From assembly GCF_900107675.1 (NCBI RefSeq), contig NZ_FNRI01000004.1, positions 186,001-250,000 on the forward strand: a stretch of 64,000 nt of DNA. Direction: 5' to 3'. This document shows, piece after piece, positions 43,150 through 52,560 of this stretch. Origin of the DNA: Alistipes timonensis JC136. GTDB lineage: Bacteria > Bacteroidota > Bacteroidia > Bacteroidales > Rikenellaceae. The position numbers were made by a program, and so were the translations under genes. Position 1 is the first letter of the stretch. Each line of letters starts with the position of its first letter. The notes beneath the pieces are model-generated. The model did not search any database and had not been told where the DNA came from. It saw only the letters and a program-made list of their open reading frames with translations.

Positions 43150-44607
43150 ATGAAAATTATCAAACTATATCTTCTGCTGGCGCTGGTGTTGCCGCTGGGC
43201 GGCTGCAAGGGCTGGCTGACGATCGATTCGTCGGACCGTATCATGGAAAACACCCTGTTCGAAACCGAGGAGGGATTTTTCACGGCGCTCAACGGTGTTT
43301 ATGCCGAGCTGCCGCAGTCGGATCTCTACGGCAAGTCGCTCGCGGCCGTGACGTTCGACGTGCAGGCTCAGTATTTCGACACCACGCAGCCCTCGACCCA
43401 CACCTTCAACACGCTGGGCGCCTATTCCGCCGAGGCTCGTAAAACGGCTGTTGCCGGGATATGGGACAAAGCCTATTTCGTCATCGCCAACGTCAACAAG
43501 ATACTCGAACACTGCGAGAGCGAACGCGATGTGCTTTCCGACCGTGCCTACCACATCATCCGCGGCGAGATGCTGGGCATGCGTGCGTTGCTGCACTTCG
43601 AGATGCTGCGCATCTTCGGGCCTATTTTCGCGGAGGCTCCCGTCCGCGTTTCGATTCCTTACCGCACGAGCAGCGAACTGACTGTCACACCGTTGCTGCC
43701 GGCCAACGAGGTGGCCGAAAAGATCGACCGGGACTTCACCGACGGACTCGCCGAACTTGCGGAGTGGGACCCCGTGCGCACCGAAGGCCGGCTGAACGGC
43801 TCGGCGACCGGTTCGGTGCGTTACCGGAGCCGGCACCTGCGGCTCAACTATTTTGCCCTGAAAGCCCTGCGGGCGCGTCTGGCCATTTACGTCGGCGACC
43901 GGAAGCTGGCCGGACAACTGGCCGGGGAGGTGATCGACGAGGCCGGGGCGTTCTTCCCCTTTGCCTCGCGCGAGGATGTGACCGGGCAGACCGCCGTCGG
44001 TGTGGCTACGCAGAATTCCGAGGACCGCATCTTCTCGTCGGAGGCGCTCTTTTCGGCGGTCAACTCGAAACGCACGAGCGACATTCACGACAAGTTCTTC
44101 TCGAACAAGCTCGAACAGGTCAACCTGCTCACGATGAATGATCTGGCCGTGCATAACCTCTACGATTCGGAGAGCGACCTGCGGACCTATCAGTGGCAGA
44201 CGCTCAAGAATACCGAGGGCGTGGATCAGCGGTTTTTCGTCAAATACGGCCAGGTGCAGGACATGGAGCTGGGCTATGCTTCGATGGTTCCCGTCATCCG
44301 CATGTCCGAAATCTACCTGATCGCCGCCGAGTGCGAGGACTCCAAGAAGACGGCTTATGAGTGGCTCAATGCGCTCCGTTCGGCTCGTAAGGCGACCTCG
44401 CTGCCTGCAACGGGAACGCTGGACAATGACCTGACGGGAGAGTATATCCGCGAGTTCGTCGGCGAAGGACAGCTCTTTTGGTACTACAAACGCCTGCGCA
44501 AGACTTCGATCCGGAAAATCTACAGTAACAACGGCGGCTATTTGGAATTCGATCCGGCGAATTACCTCTTTGCGTTGCCCGAGAAGGAACAGGAGCACCA
44601 TAAATAG
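43150..44607 (+). CDS. SusD/RagB-family surface lipoprotein
   Basis: 485 residues from MKIIKLYLLL (two more in-frame codons precede). The lipobox is LGGC with Cys19. The SusD-like N-terminal segment reads ETEEGFFTALNGVYAEL, and helical TPR-like repeats and the C-terminal YLFALPEKEQ follow. It forms the lid on the SusC barrel and binds substrate. 26 bp after susC and 8 bp before the next gene. Confidence 0.94.
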   Translation: MKIIKLYLLLALVLPLGGCKGWLTIDSSDRIMENTLFETEEGFFTALNGVYAELPQSDLYGKSLAAVTFDVQAQYFDTTQPSTHTFNTLGAYSAEARKTAVAGIWDKAYFVIANVNKILEHCESERDVLSDRAYHIIRGEMLGMRALLHFEMLRIFGPIFAEAPVRVSIPYRTSSELTVTPLLPANEVAEKIDRDFTDGLAELAEWDPVRTEGRLNGSATGSVRYRSRHLRLNYFALKALRARLAIYVGDRKLAGQLAGEVIDEAGAFFPFASREDVTGQTAVGVATQNSEDRIFSSEALFSAVNSKRTSDIHDKFFSNKLEQVNLLTMNDLAVHNLYDSESDLRTYQWQTLKNTEGVDQRFFVKYGQVQDMELGYASMVPVIRMSEIYLIAAECEDSKKTAYEWLNALRSARKATSLPATGTLDNDLTGEYIREFVGEGQLFWYYKRLRKTSIRKIYSNNGGYLEFDPANYLFALPEKEQEHHK

Positions 44608-44615
44608 CGATCGAC

Positions 44616-45419
44616 ATGAAAAATTACAGATACGGACTGATTACGACGTTTGCAGCCGCAGCCCTCGGACTTGGGGCCTGCGACGAATCCATCCGGACCT
44701 ATGACGGCCGGACGGGCGTCTATTTCGCCATGCTGCAGTCGGGCAGCGACGAGGAAAATCCCCGCTATACGGCCGATTCGAGCGTTCCGTTTGCGTTGTT
44801 GCCCAGCGGGACCGATGAGCAAACCCTGCAATTGCGGGTCAAGGTCATTGGGGCGGTGGCTGACTATCCGCGTGTCTTTGCTTACCACACCGTTGCTGAC
44901 CGGACCACGGCTGAGGAGGGGCGCGACTATGAGCTGCCCGAAGGCGACTGCGTCGTCGAAGCAGGGGAGGTTTATGGCTACATTCCGATCCGTTTCTTCC
45001 GCCGGGCTTCACTCGACGGAAAGGAGTTGACGCTCACGCTCGAACTGCTTCCCAACGAGCAGTTCGACCTGCCGCTGAGCGAATGGCTCCCGGTGACCGG
45101 GACCGAGACCGAAGGCACGGACATCCTGCGCCATACCGTTACGGTGAGTGACAAGTATGTGCGGCTCGAGGGGTGGTCGGACCAGTTTTACGGGACCTAT
45201 TCGGACAAGAAGATCAAACTCATGTGCAGCGTCTTCGATCTGACGCTCGCCGATTTCCAGCCGGACGCCTTGTCGTATATCGAGCGCAAGGTGCTGGGAC
45301 AGAATTTCCGCCGGTACCTCGACGAGGAGGAGCTCGCCGGGCGGACCGTCTATGAAGATTACCTCGACGGGGAAGGCAATCCCGTCAAAATGGAATCCGG
45401 GCCGGATTCGGCCAAATAA
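44616..45419 (+). CDS. DUF4843-type surface lipoprotein
   Basis: 267 residues with a lipobox at GLGAC (Cys22). The beginning YDGRTGVYFAML and the middle section with EEGRDYELPEG followed by YIPIRFFR are typical of DUF4843 proteins, which are beta-sandwich, Calx-beta-like lipoproteins encoded after SusD. They are thought to bind or present substrate. No catalytic motif is visible. The family assignment comes from pattern and context. Confidence 0.8.
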   Translation: MKNYRYGLITTFAAAALGLGACDESIRTYDGRTGVYFAMLQSGSDEENPRYTADSSVPFALLPSGTDEQTLQLRVKVIGAVADYPRVFAYHTVADRTTAEEGRDYELPEGDCVVEAGEVYGYIPIRFFRRASLDGKELTLTLELLPNEQFDLPLSEWLPVTGTETEGTDILRHTVTVSDKYVRLEGWSDQFYGTYSDKKIKLMCSVFDLTLADFQPDALSYIERKVLGQNFRRYLDEEELAGRTVYEDYLDGEGNPVKMESGPDSAK

Positions 45420-45432
45420 TGATTCAGAGTCT

Positions 45433-46962
45433 ATGAAAAAGAGCTGTTTGTTTGCGGCGTCCGCCCTCCTTCTGCTGCTGGGCGGCTGCTACGGCGACAA
45501 GGGGAATTACGATTACCGCGATATCAACGAGATCGTCATCGGGGCCCGGGGGTTCGAGGGCGTGGAATATAAATTGCGTTCGGGCATCGACGAACTGAAA
45601 ATCAGCCCCCACATCACGGCGTCGCAGGACCCGGAACTCACGGGGACTTACGAATACGAGTGGGTGGTCGTCGGCCGGGTCCGCAATCCGGGTGAGCGCA
45701 CCACGATCGCCCGGACGCGCGACCTGGACTATGCCGTGAATCTGCCCAGCGACGACTATTCGCTGTTGCTGCGCATCACGGACCCCGGCACGGGGCTGAT
45801 GTTCAGCCGCAGTACCGAGATTTCGGTCAGCACGGCCTATACGCGCGGCTGGCTGGTCGCTGCGGAGGACGAGGCGGGCGGCACCGTCGTAGACATGGTG
45901 TCGATCAGCCGCGATACGCTGCTCCAGCGTGATGTGGTTAAGGACGATACCCGTCACAAGAATCCCCTGCGCATCTGGTGCGACAACGATGAGTACACCT
46001 CGCTGGCGCATGGCCGTATCTACCTCTCGACTGGGGAGGGGAGTTTTCTCTATGACCGCGAATCGTTCGGCACGGACGACTACACCGTGATGCGGAACTA
46101 TTTCGCCAATCCCCAATACCTGACGGAAACCGCCGCTTCGGACATGATCCAGATCGACGACAAATTCCGTGTCTTCCTGGTCGATGGCTACGCTTATGTG
46201 TACAGCATTTCGTCGATCAATACGGGCTATTTCGGCAATCCGGTCAACCGCTATGCCGAGAGTTACGACTACGTGCGCATCGGCGACAGGATGGCCTACA
46301 ACCTGAGCGGCGGCGCCGGTGCCGGATCTATCACTACCGTCATGCTCTATAACGACGACGATAAGCGTTTCTGCTACCTGATGCGCAACAACGAAACCCT
46401 GCGCAACGCCACCGACACCGAATCGGACCTTGCGCTGTTTCCCTGGCGAACCGGGTTGGATTATGTGACGACCGTCAATTCGCGATTTCTTTCGGGGCAG
46501 TCGGCGACGATCCTCCACGACTCCCGGATCGGGAAATACTGGATCTACACCTACGCCTGTCTGCGTTCCGGTCCCAGCAAAGGGGCGCGTTACGAGATCG
46601 ACGCTTCGGTCCCCGTGGCAGATGCCGCGAACTGGTGCATGACTTCGCAGCACGGCTATATGCTCTACTCGGTGGGCGGGGTGCTCTACGGCTATGATTT
46701 CCGCAACGCCCGGAAACCCGTGCAGCTTTTGGATTTTTCGCCCGCGGAGATTACGCAGGTCCACGGCGACATCCACACCGTTTCCGAAGGCAATAAGGAC
46801 TATGTCTATATCTGCACCTATGAGGCGGGCGTTCCCGACAGCGGCCGCATCCGCAAGTATGCGGTGGCGGATACCGCCGACCGGATCGAACTCCAGGCAG
46901 ACAAAAACACCGATTGGACGGGATTCCAGCGCATCCGCTCGCTGTGGTTCAAGGAACTGTAA
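45433..46962 (+). CDS. PKD-like family surface lipoprotein
   Basis: 509 residues from MKKSCLFAA; the frame extends 27 codons upstream into the preceding gene, but this ATG gives a proper lipoprotein signal (LGGC, Cys19). The N-terminal third is a PKD-like beta-sandwich (TYEYEWVVVG...LLLRITDP). The rest resembles a propeller-like or WD-type domain with several YxY strands and no catalytic motif. Such proteins are found next to DUF4843 in SusCD operons and likely help bind substrate. Confidence 0.78.
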   Translation: MKKSCLFAASALLLLLGGCYGDKGNYDYRDINEIVIGARGFEGVEYKLRSGIDELKISPHITASQDPELTGTYEYEWVVVGRVRNPGERTTIARTRDLDYAVNLPSDDYSLLLRITDPGTGLMFSRSTEISVSTAYTRGWLVAAEDEAGGTVVDMVSISRDTLLQRDVVKDDTRHKNPLRIWCDNDEYTSLAHGRIYLSTGEGSFLYDRESFGTDDYTVMRNYFANPQYLTETAASDMIQIDDKFRVFLVDGYAYVYSISSINTGYFGNPVNRYAESYDYVRIGDRMAYNLSGGAGAGSITTVMLYNDDDKRFCYLMRNNETLRNATDTESDLALFPWRTGLDYVTTVNSRFLSGQSATILHDSRIGKYWIYTYACLRSGPSKGARYEIDASVPVADAANWCMTSQHGYMLYSVGGVLYGYDFRNARKPVQLLDFSPAEITQVHGDIHTVSEGNKDYVYICTYEAGVPDSGRIRKYAVADTADRIELQADKNTDWTGFQRIRSLWFKEL

Positions 46963-46985
46963 TATATACACAACACCCGATAAAT

Positions 46986-49583
46986 ATGAATAAACAATTG
47001 ATTCTGGCTGCTACCGCCGTGCTCCTGGCATGCAGCCCGTTGCATGCGGAGCAGATGTGGCCTTTTTCCAATAAGAAAAAGAAGGCCGCGAAGATGGAAA
47101 AAACGGATTCCGTCAAAAAAGAGGACAAATTTGACAAGGCTGTCAAGGGCGCCCAGAAAGGAAGCGGTCTGTTCGACTACTACCTGACGAAAAAGGGCGA
47201 GTTGCTGCTGGCCGTCACGCCCCGGAATCTCAAAGCCAACTACCTGCTGGCCAACCGGATCTCGGAGATCAGCCAGAACTCCAATTTCGTGGCCGGACAG
47301 ATGTTGGGCGATCCGTTCATGATCCGCTTCTCGGCCGACACCTCGAACGTCTACCTCCACAAGGTCAACCACTGGGAGCGCGTGGCTCCGAACGATCCCA
47401 TCGAAAAGTCGTTCCGCCGCAACGTGCAGGACCCCATCACCCGGACCTTCAAAATCAAAGCTTCCCGCAACGATACGCTGCTGATCGATGTGACCACGTT
47501 CTTCGTGTCGAACGACAAGCTGCTCACGCCGATCCGCCAGAGTCCGATGGTTCCGGGCGAGATGAGTGCGACGTACGATGCCTCCGGGTCGAAACTCAAA
47601 GAGGTCAAAGTTTTCGAAAAGAACCTCGAGATCACCAGTATCCTCAATTACACCTCCGAGCCGGACGGCTATACGGTGACCGTGCGGCGGTCGATCCTCG
47701 AATTGCCCGAGGAGCCGATGAAGGTTCGCTGGCAGGACAACCGCGTGGGCTATTTCAGCTCGAAATATTACACCTACACCTCGTCGAAGGACAAACTGCT
47801 GACGCATGAGATGATCCATCGCTGGCGTATCGAACCGAAAGAGGGCGAGTGGGAGAAATATTACCGCGGCGAGCTGGTCGAGCCGGAGCGCAAGATCGTC
47901 TTCTACGTCGACAACGCCTTTCCCGACAAGTGGCGCGAGGTGGTGAAGCAGGGCGTCGAGGACTGGAATACGGCTTTCGAAGCCGCCGGTTTCAAAAACG
48001 TGATGGAGGCCCGCGACTATCCCGACGATCCGTCGTTCGATCCCGATGACATTCGCTACAACTGCATTCGCTATGCCGTTACCGACGTAGCCAACGCCAT
48101 GGGACCGAGCTACACCGATCCCCGCACGGGCGAGATCCTGGTGGCCGACGTCATCTGGTACCACAACGTTATTTCGCTGGTGCACAACTGGCGTTTCGCC
48201 CAGACGGGAGCCGTCGATCCGCGCGTGCGCAAGCAGGTTTTCGATGACGACGTGATGCGCGAGTCGCTGCGCTACGTGGCCGCTCACGAGGTGGGCCACA
48301 CGCTGGGTCTGATGCACAACATGGGTGCGAGCTACTCCTTCCCGGTGGACTCGCTGCGCAGTCCGTCGTTCACGCAGAAATACGGCACGACTCCCTCGAT
48401 CATGGACTATGCGCGCAACAACTATGTCGCCCAGCGCGGCGATTTCGAGCGCGGCGTGCGGATGGTGCCGCCCCTGATCGGTGTTTACGACATCCACGCC
48501 ATCAACTGGGGCTACCGTATCTTCGAGAAGACGCGCGATGCCGAGGAGGAGCTGCCGCTGCTCAACGACCTGCTGGCCGCGAAGCGCGACGATCCGATGT
48601 ACGAGTTCGGCGCACAGCAGATTTTCCTGACGCTCGACCCCACCGACCAGTCGGAGGACCTGGGCAACGACCATATCAAAGCGGGCAATTACGGTGTCGA
48701 GAACTGTAAATACATCATCGCTAACATCTGCGACTGGTTTGCTGAGGAGAACCGCGACTATAAGGATATTCAGTCGATGTACGCCGCTGTGATCGGCCAG
48801 TACACACGCTATTTGATGCACGTGATGCCTTATCTGGGCGGCGTGGAGTACAAGGACCTCGTGCAGGACGGACGCCAGCTGCGTGCCCTGAGCTATATCC
48901 CCGCTGAACGGCAGAAGCAAGCCATGAAATGGCTGGTCGATCAGGTGCTTACGGCACGTGCGTGGCTGCTGCCCCAGGAGTTGATGGACAAACTGGGCCA
49001 GCCCTCCACGATCCTCGACAACGCCACCTCGGGCATTGCCGGCAAGATTTTCAGCCCTGCGACCCTGGGCAGCATCTATCAGGGCGAGCGCTCGGGCCAG
49101 AAAGGTATCTACCGCGTGGACACTTACCTGAGCGATGCCTACAACACGGTCTTCGCATCGGCTGTCCGGGGCGGTTCGCTGACCATCGAAGAGATGAATC
49201 TGCAGGGCGCCGCCGTAGCCGCACTGCTCAAAAACAGCGGCCTGACGGGCCCTTCGGGTACGGCGCTCCAACTGGGCAAGGGACTCACGGACGACGGGAC
49301 CGACCTGTTGGTGCGCATGGCCGACGAGGCACTGCCTCCGTTTGTCTGCAACCATCCCGAATGCCGCCACGACCACGCTTCGGCCGGAGAAATCTCCTAT
49401 TACCGTCACGACATGAAGGGGCCTTCGCTCTCGGCACAGGTCGGACAACCGCTCTATACGGCTACGCTGCGCCGGGTGCTGAACCTCTATAAGCAGCGCC
49501 GGAGTTCGGGCGATGCCCGCACGCGTGATTTCTACGAATACCAGATCTTGAAGATCGAGGCGGCGTTCGACAACGTGAAATAA
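46986..49583 (+). CDS. Large exported zinc metalloprotease (DUF5117/DUF4953 type metzincin)
   Basis: 865 residues from MNKQLILAATAV with a signal peptide (about 1-21). A low-complexity Lys-rich segment is followed by DUF5118/DUF5117-like N-terminal regions. The catalytic domain carries HEVGHTLGLMH (His434, Glu435, His438, His444), the full metzincin zinc signature, with a downstream MDYARNN that could be the Met-turn. It would degrade proteins or peptides in the periplasm or outside. It is the only enzyme of the SusCD operon, so it sets the likely substrate class. Length is typical for this family. Confidence 0.9.
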   Translation: MNKQLILAATAVLLACSPLHAEQMWPFSNKKKKAAKMEKTDSVKKEDKFDKAVKGAQKGSGLFDYYLTKKGELLLAVTPRNLKANYLLANRISEISQNSNFVAGQMLGDPFMIRFSADTSNVYLHKVNHWERVAPNDPIEKSFRRNVQDPITRTFKIKASRNDTLLIDVTTFFVSNDKLLTPIRQSPMVPGEMSATYDASGSKLKEVKVFEKNLEITSILNYTSEPDGYTVTVRRSILELPEEPMKVRWQDNRVGYFSSKYYTYTSSKDKLLTHEMIHRWRIEPKEGEWEKYYRGELVEPERKIVFYVDNAFPDKWREVVKQGVEDWNTAFEAAGFKNVMEARDYPDDPSFDPDDIRYNCIRYAVTDVANAMGPSYTDPRTGEILVADVIWYHNVISLVHNWRFAQTGAVDPRVRKQVFDDDVMRESLRYVAAHEVGHTLGLMHNMGASYSFPVDSLRSPSFTQKYGTTPSIMDYARNNYVAQRGDFERGVRMVPPLIGVYDIHAINWGYRIFEKTRDAEEELPLLNDLLAAKRDDPMYEFGAQQIFLTLDPTDQSEDLGNDHIKAGNYGVENCKYIIANICDWFAEENRDYKDIQSMYAAVIGQYTRYLMHVMPYLGGVEYKDLVQDGRQLRALSYIPAERQKQAMKWLVDQVLTARAWLLPQELMDKLGQPSTILDNATSGIAGKIFSPATLGSIYQGERSGQKGIYRVDTYLSDAYNTVFASAVRGGSLTIEEMNLQGAAVAALLKNSGLTGPSGTALQLGKGLTDDGTDLLVRMADEALPPFVCNHPECRHDHASAGEISYYRHDMKGPSLSAQVGQPLYTATLRRVLNLYKQRRSSGDARTRDFYEYQILKIEAAFDNVK

Positions 49584-49619
49584 TTTGTTATTCTATCAAT
49601 ATTTAATATTCGTTAGGTT

Positions 49620-50651
49620 ATGAAAAAGGTAAAATTCCTGATCCCGGCGTTCGCACTGGTTGCGTTGACATTTGCCGGATGTTCCGATGACGACGGGGGC
49701 GACGACCAGCCCGTTGTGACCAAACTTGCGCTGGCTGATCCCGCACAGGCTGCGCTGACCTTCGTGGCGACCTCCCCCGAGGCGCAGGTCATTGCGCTCG
49801 ACACCGACGCTTCGACGGTCACCGTCGAGCAGGTGTTGGCCGAGGGCGAATCGAAGGCCGAGTGGTGCGTGGTGACGATCCAGAGCGCCTCCCAGATCAA
49901 AGTGGCTCCCGCAAACAATCTGACCACTGCGGTGCGTACGGCCAAATATCGCATTTCGGCCGGAACGGTAACTCCCGTTGAATTTACCGTGACGCAGGAT
50001 TTCCCCGAACCGGTGGATGCAACCCTGTCGATCGACCTGGAGGGAGAATATGGTTATTTCTTTACCGCTCCTGCAGCGGGCGGGGATGTAACCGTAACCA
50101 CGGTAACCACCAATGCGCACCTTTGGACCGCCGAGCTCGACCCCGGCTATGGCGACGAACCCTATTGCACACTCAAAACCGCTTCGGGTGGCAGCGGGGA
50201 TGCTCTGGTAGTCACTTTCCTGCCCAATACGCAGGGTATGATGCAGAGCGGCGCTTCCGTGACTGTCTCGGCAGGCAATGCGGAACCCATTACGATCTAC
50301 ATTAGTCAGGATGCGCCTTTGGCAACATCGGTTACAATCTATGATGCTGATTGGGCAAATGTGCTGACGTCGCCCTATGGGGTCAATTTTGCTAAGGATG
50401 AGTTCAGCTCTGCGAAAAAGCAGGAGTTCGGTGTCGAAGCGAACGGAGAGTGCTCGGTGAAGGTGGTTGCTGTAGGAACTGAGACCGAGGTGACTGACGC
50501 CTGGATAGAATCTTACTATGGTAGGGGAGCATGGGTGATTTATGCCGTCTCGGAGAACAAGACCGGTGCAGAACGCAAATTGGATGTGATCCTGGTGGGA
50601 GAGAATGACAAGGAGTTGTTCCGTATGAAAGTGACGCAGGCCGGAGTATAA
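49620..50651 (+). CDS. BACON-domain lipoprotein
   Basis: 343 residues. Lipobox FAGC with Cys21 followed by SDDDGGDD. Two or three beta-sandwich segments resemble BACON domains: WCVVTIQSAS...FTVTQD, and an AGGDVTVTTVTTNAHLWTA section ending ITIYISQDA. BACON domains usually tether proteins or bind glycans or mucin. It ends the operon, 36 bp after the protease gene, with a strong terminator 22 bp downstream. Confidence 0.75.
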   Translation: MKKVKFLIPAFALVALTFAGCSDDDGGDDQPVVTKLALADPAQAALTFVATSPEAQVIALDTDASTVTVEQVLAEGESKAEWCVVTIQSASQIKVAPANNLTTAVRTAKYRISAGTVTPVEFTVTQDFPEPVDATLSIDLEGEYGYFFTAPAAGGDVTVTTVTTNAHLWTAELDPGYGDEPYCTLKTASGGSGDALVVTFLPNTQGMMQSGASVTVSAGNAEPITIYISQDAPLATSVTIYDADWANVLTSPYGVNFAKDEFSSAKKQEFGVEANGECSVKVVAVGTETEVTDAWIESYYGRGAWVIYAVSENKTGAERKLDVILVGENDKELFRMKVTQAGV

Positions 50652-50672
50652 GCACCCCGTACCTGAAAGTAG

Positions 50673-50708
50673 GCGGGGGCGGTCGTATCGAACGACCGCC
50701 CCCGCTTT
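50673..50708. terminator. Terminator between SusCD operon and PepSY gene
   Basis: A perfect 14-bp stem (50673-50686 with 50692-50705) and ATCGA loop, followed by TTT. It can serve both convergent units. Confidence 0.85.
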
Positions 50709-50721
50709 GCGTTTGTCTGCT

Positions 50722-51312
50722 TTACAGGAAGAGCAGGAACAGTATCGGCACGGCAATACCCGCTGCGAGTTCGATGCCGCCGCGGCCCCGCAGTCCGTTG
50801 CGGCCCGGGACCATCACCAGCCCCGTGAGCGTGATGATGAGCAGCGATGCGGCGAACAGGTCGGAAAAACGGGTCCACCACCGGCTGGGATTGTAGTGCA
50901 GGCGATTCATCGAACTGATGACAGGCCTTTTTGTCAGTTTTTCGTAGACGGCACGGCCGTTCTGCATATCCACTTCGAGCACGGAGCCTCCGGCTACAAA
51001 GACCTTTACCCGATGCTCACCACTGACGTAGTGTTTTGCGTAGCGCGCTTCGGTATCGGCCGTGCGGAGCAGTTCCTCGGCTTGTTCACGACTCGTTTCA
51101 GCCGGGGCGGGATAGACGCCCGGCATCTGCAACTCGGTCCGGCGAACCGAGTAGTTGCTGTTGAAGTCGCGTTTGTGGTTCAGCACAATACCCGATACGG
51201 CATAGACAACCACTACGCCTGCGAAGAAATAGGAGAGGTCGCGGTGAATGATCCGTGCCCACCGGCGAAACAATGGGCCTCGTTTAGCGCCCGGCTTCGT
51301 CGTCGATGGCAT
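50722..51312 (-). CDS. PepSY-associated transmembrane protein
   Basis: 196 residues from MPSTTKPGAKRG; an earlier ATG at 51369 would extend it into the upstream gene. Helices near residues 28-48 (IHRDLSYFFAGVVVVY), 150-170 and 175-195 flank a periplasmic domain. The pattern WARIIHRDLS and NRLHYNPSRWWTRFSD are PepSY_TM hallmarks. Relatives work with iron or heme uptake and reductive release. It overlaps the upstream lipoprotein gene by 29 bp. Confidence 0.8.
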   Translation of the reverse strand: MPSTTKPGAKRGPLFRRWARIIHRDLSYFFAGVVVVYAVSGIVLNHKRDFNSNYSVRRTELQMPGVYPAPAETSREQAEELLRTADTEARYAKHYVSGEHRVKVFVAGGSVLEVDMQNGRAVYEKLTKRPVISSMNRLHYNPSRWWTRFSDLFAASLLIITLTGLVMVPGRNGLRGRGGIELAAGIAVPILFLLFL

Positions 51313-51811
51313 GGCAGGCGAAAGTTTCGATGCGGTAAATGCTCCAGTACTCCTTGCCTTCGCGTGCACGGCGGGAGGTGATCGAGTCGCGGAGTTCGCG
51401 GATTTGGTCTTTGAGCATCGCTACGGCCTCGGGATTGCCCTTGCCGCCCTCGATGCTGGCGTCAAGGCGCATTTCCCAGTCATCGAGGAACGGCAGCTCG
51501 ACGCGTTGTTCCGCCACGACACCCTCGACGGCGACCGTGCGGTTGGAGATCATCGGGTCGAATGACTGCATGTGCTCGTCGGCCAATGCTTCGACCATCT
51601 GTGTGGTGTCGCTGCCCATCAGGGTAATGTGGGTGCTGCCGTGGCCGCAAGTGCTGACGCAGAGACCTTCCACGCGTACGGTGTCGCCTATTAGCGCATC
51701 GGCCGTGGCGAGCAGTTCGTCGACCGTCAGGGTTTCGTTTCCGGCATTGCCGGTGCGGTTGCAGGCCGTTACGGAGAGTGCGGCCAGCAGAAGGATGAAG
51801 AGGTGTTTCAT
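51284..51811 (-). CDS. Small lipoprotein with OB-like domain and Cys/His motif
   Basis: 175 residues from MKHLFILLL with lipobox VTAC (Cys17); the longer frame upstream runs into the promoter. Residues 28-110 look like a small beta-barrel: LIGDTVRVEGLCVSTCGHG carries Cys51, Cys55 and His57, and then NRTVAVEGVVAEQR. A helical C-terminus follows. It could bind metal or heme given the PepSY partner (inference). No family was recognised with certainty. Confidence 0.65.
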   Translation of the reverse strand: MKHLFILLLAALSVTACNRTGNAGNETLTVDELLATADALIGDTVRVEGLCVSTCGHGSTHITLMGSDTTQMVEALADEHMQSFDPMISNRTVAVEGVVAEQRVELPFLDDWEMRLDASIEGGKGNPEAVAMLKDQIRELRDSITSRRAREGKEYWSIYRIETFACHAIDDEAGR

Positions 51812-51884
51812 TTTTATGAAATCGGTTTTGGCCGGGAGGAGAGGAACCCGGAGGAATCCTCCGCCCGAGCGCAGGTTTAAAATA

Positions 51885-51915
51885 CAAAGATAACGATTTA
51901 CGGCCGAATGCACAA
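51885..51915 (-). promoter_or_regulatory. Promoter of the OB-lipoprotein/PepSY unit
   Basis: Minus strand: TTG (51915-51913), 20 bp, TATCTTTG (51892-51885). The leader to the chosen ATG at 51811 is about 65 nt, which supports the shorter start. Confidence 0.7.
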
Positions 51916-51958
51916 GTTGGAACCGTAGCTTTTGAGGGCTCGGCCTGTTATTTTCCGG

Positions 51959-52423
51959 CTATTGGAAATGGTAGAGGAATACGACCGTGGCTTCGAAGGC
52001 GTTCTTGGGGCGGTCTTTGATCTCGAGCGACACCCGGATTTCGGTTTTGATGACCCCGCGGAGGTTCGAGATCGACTGCAGGGCGGCGCGCAGCCGGACC
52101 TCGTCGTTGACCAGCACAGGCTGGTTGAAACGCAGTTTCTCGATGCCGTAGTTGACCATCATCTTCACGTTGTTCACCTGTACGACCTGCGCCCAAAGGT
52201 GGGGAAGGACCGAGAGCGTCAGGTATCCGTGCGCGATGGCGGAGCCGTAGGGACTCTCTCGCCGCGCCCGCTCCGGGTCCACATGGATCCATTGGTGATC
52301 GAGGGTCGCATCCGCGAAAAGGTCGATCTGCTCCTGCGTAATTTTCAGGTAGTCCGAAACGCCCAACTCCTCTCCTTCGAGTTGCGCGAATTCTTCGAAA
52401 TTGTTGATAATCAGTCGGCTCAT
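51959..52423 (-). CDS. MaoC-family dehydratase (hotdog fold)
   Basis: 154 residues from MSRLIINNFEEF. Hotdog-fold hydratase with catalytic Asp42 and His47 in DHQWIHVDPERA, followed by SAIAHGYLTLS. It hydrates enoyl-CoA or a similar thioester. The longer upstream frame crosses the promoter and is rejected. It is a single-gene unit; its pathway is not evident from neighbours. Confidence 0.88.
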   Translation of the reverse strand: MSRLIINNFEEFAQLEGEELGVSDYLKITQEQIDLFADATLDHQWIHVDPERARRESPYGSAIAHGYLTLSVLPHLWAQVVQVNNVKMMVNYGIEKLRFNQPVLVNDEVRLRAALQSISNLRGVIKTEIRVSLEIKDRPKNAFEATVVFLYHFQ

Positions 52424-52446
52424 GTCGAATAGTGTCGTTACGGTAC

Positions 52447-52454
52447 CAAAGATA
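52447..52454 (-). promoter_or_regulatory. MaoC gene -7 box
   Basis: TATCTTTG on the minus strand, 23 bp before the ATG. No TTTG is evident at -33. Confidence 0.5.
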
Positions 52455-52514
52455 CGAAAAATGTTCGTTCCGCCCGCCCGTGATGCGATATTGAACACTT
52501 TTGCGGGCAGTATG

Positions 52515-52546
52515 AAAAATCCCCGGTCTCGGTGGAGCCGGGGATT
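52515..52546 (-). terminator. Terminator of the exported PHP gene
   Basis: AATCCCCGG (52518-52526) pairs with CCGGGGATT (52538-52546). On the minus strand TTTTT follows. It lies 15 bp after the stop at 52561. Confidence 0.85.
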
Positions 52547-52560
52547 CGATGGTGCCGGGG

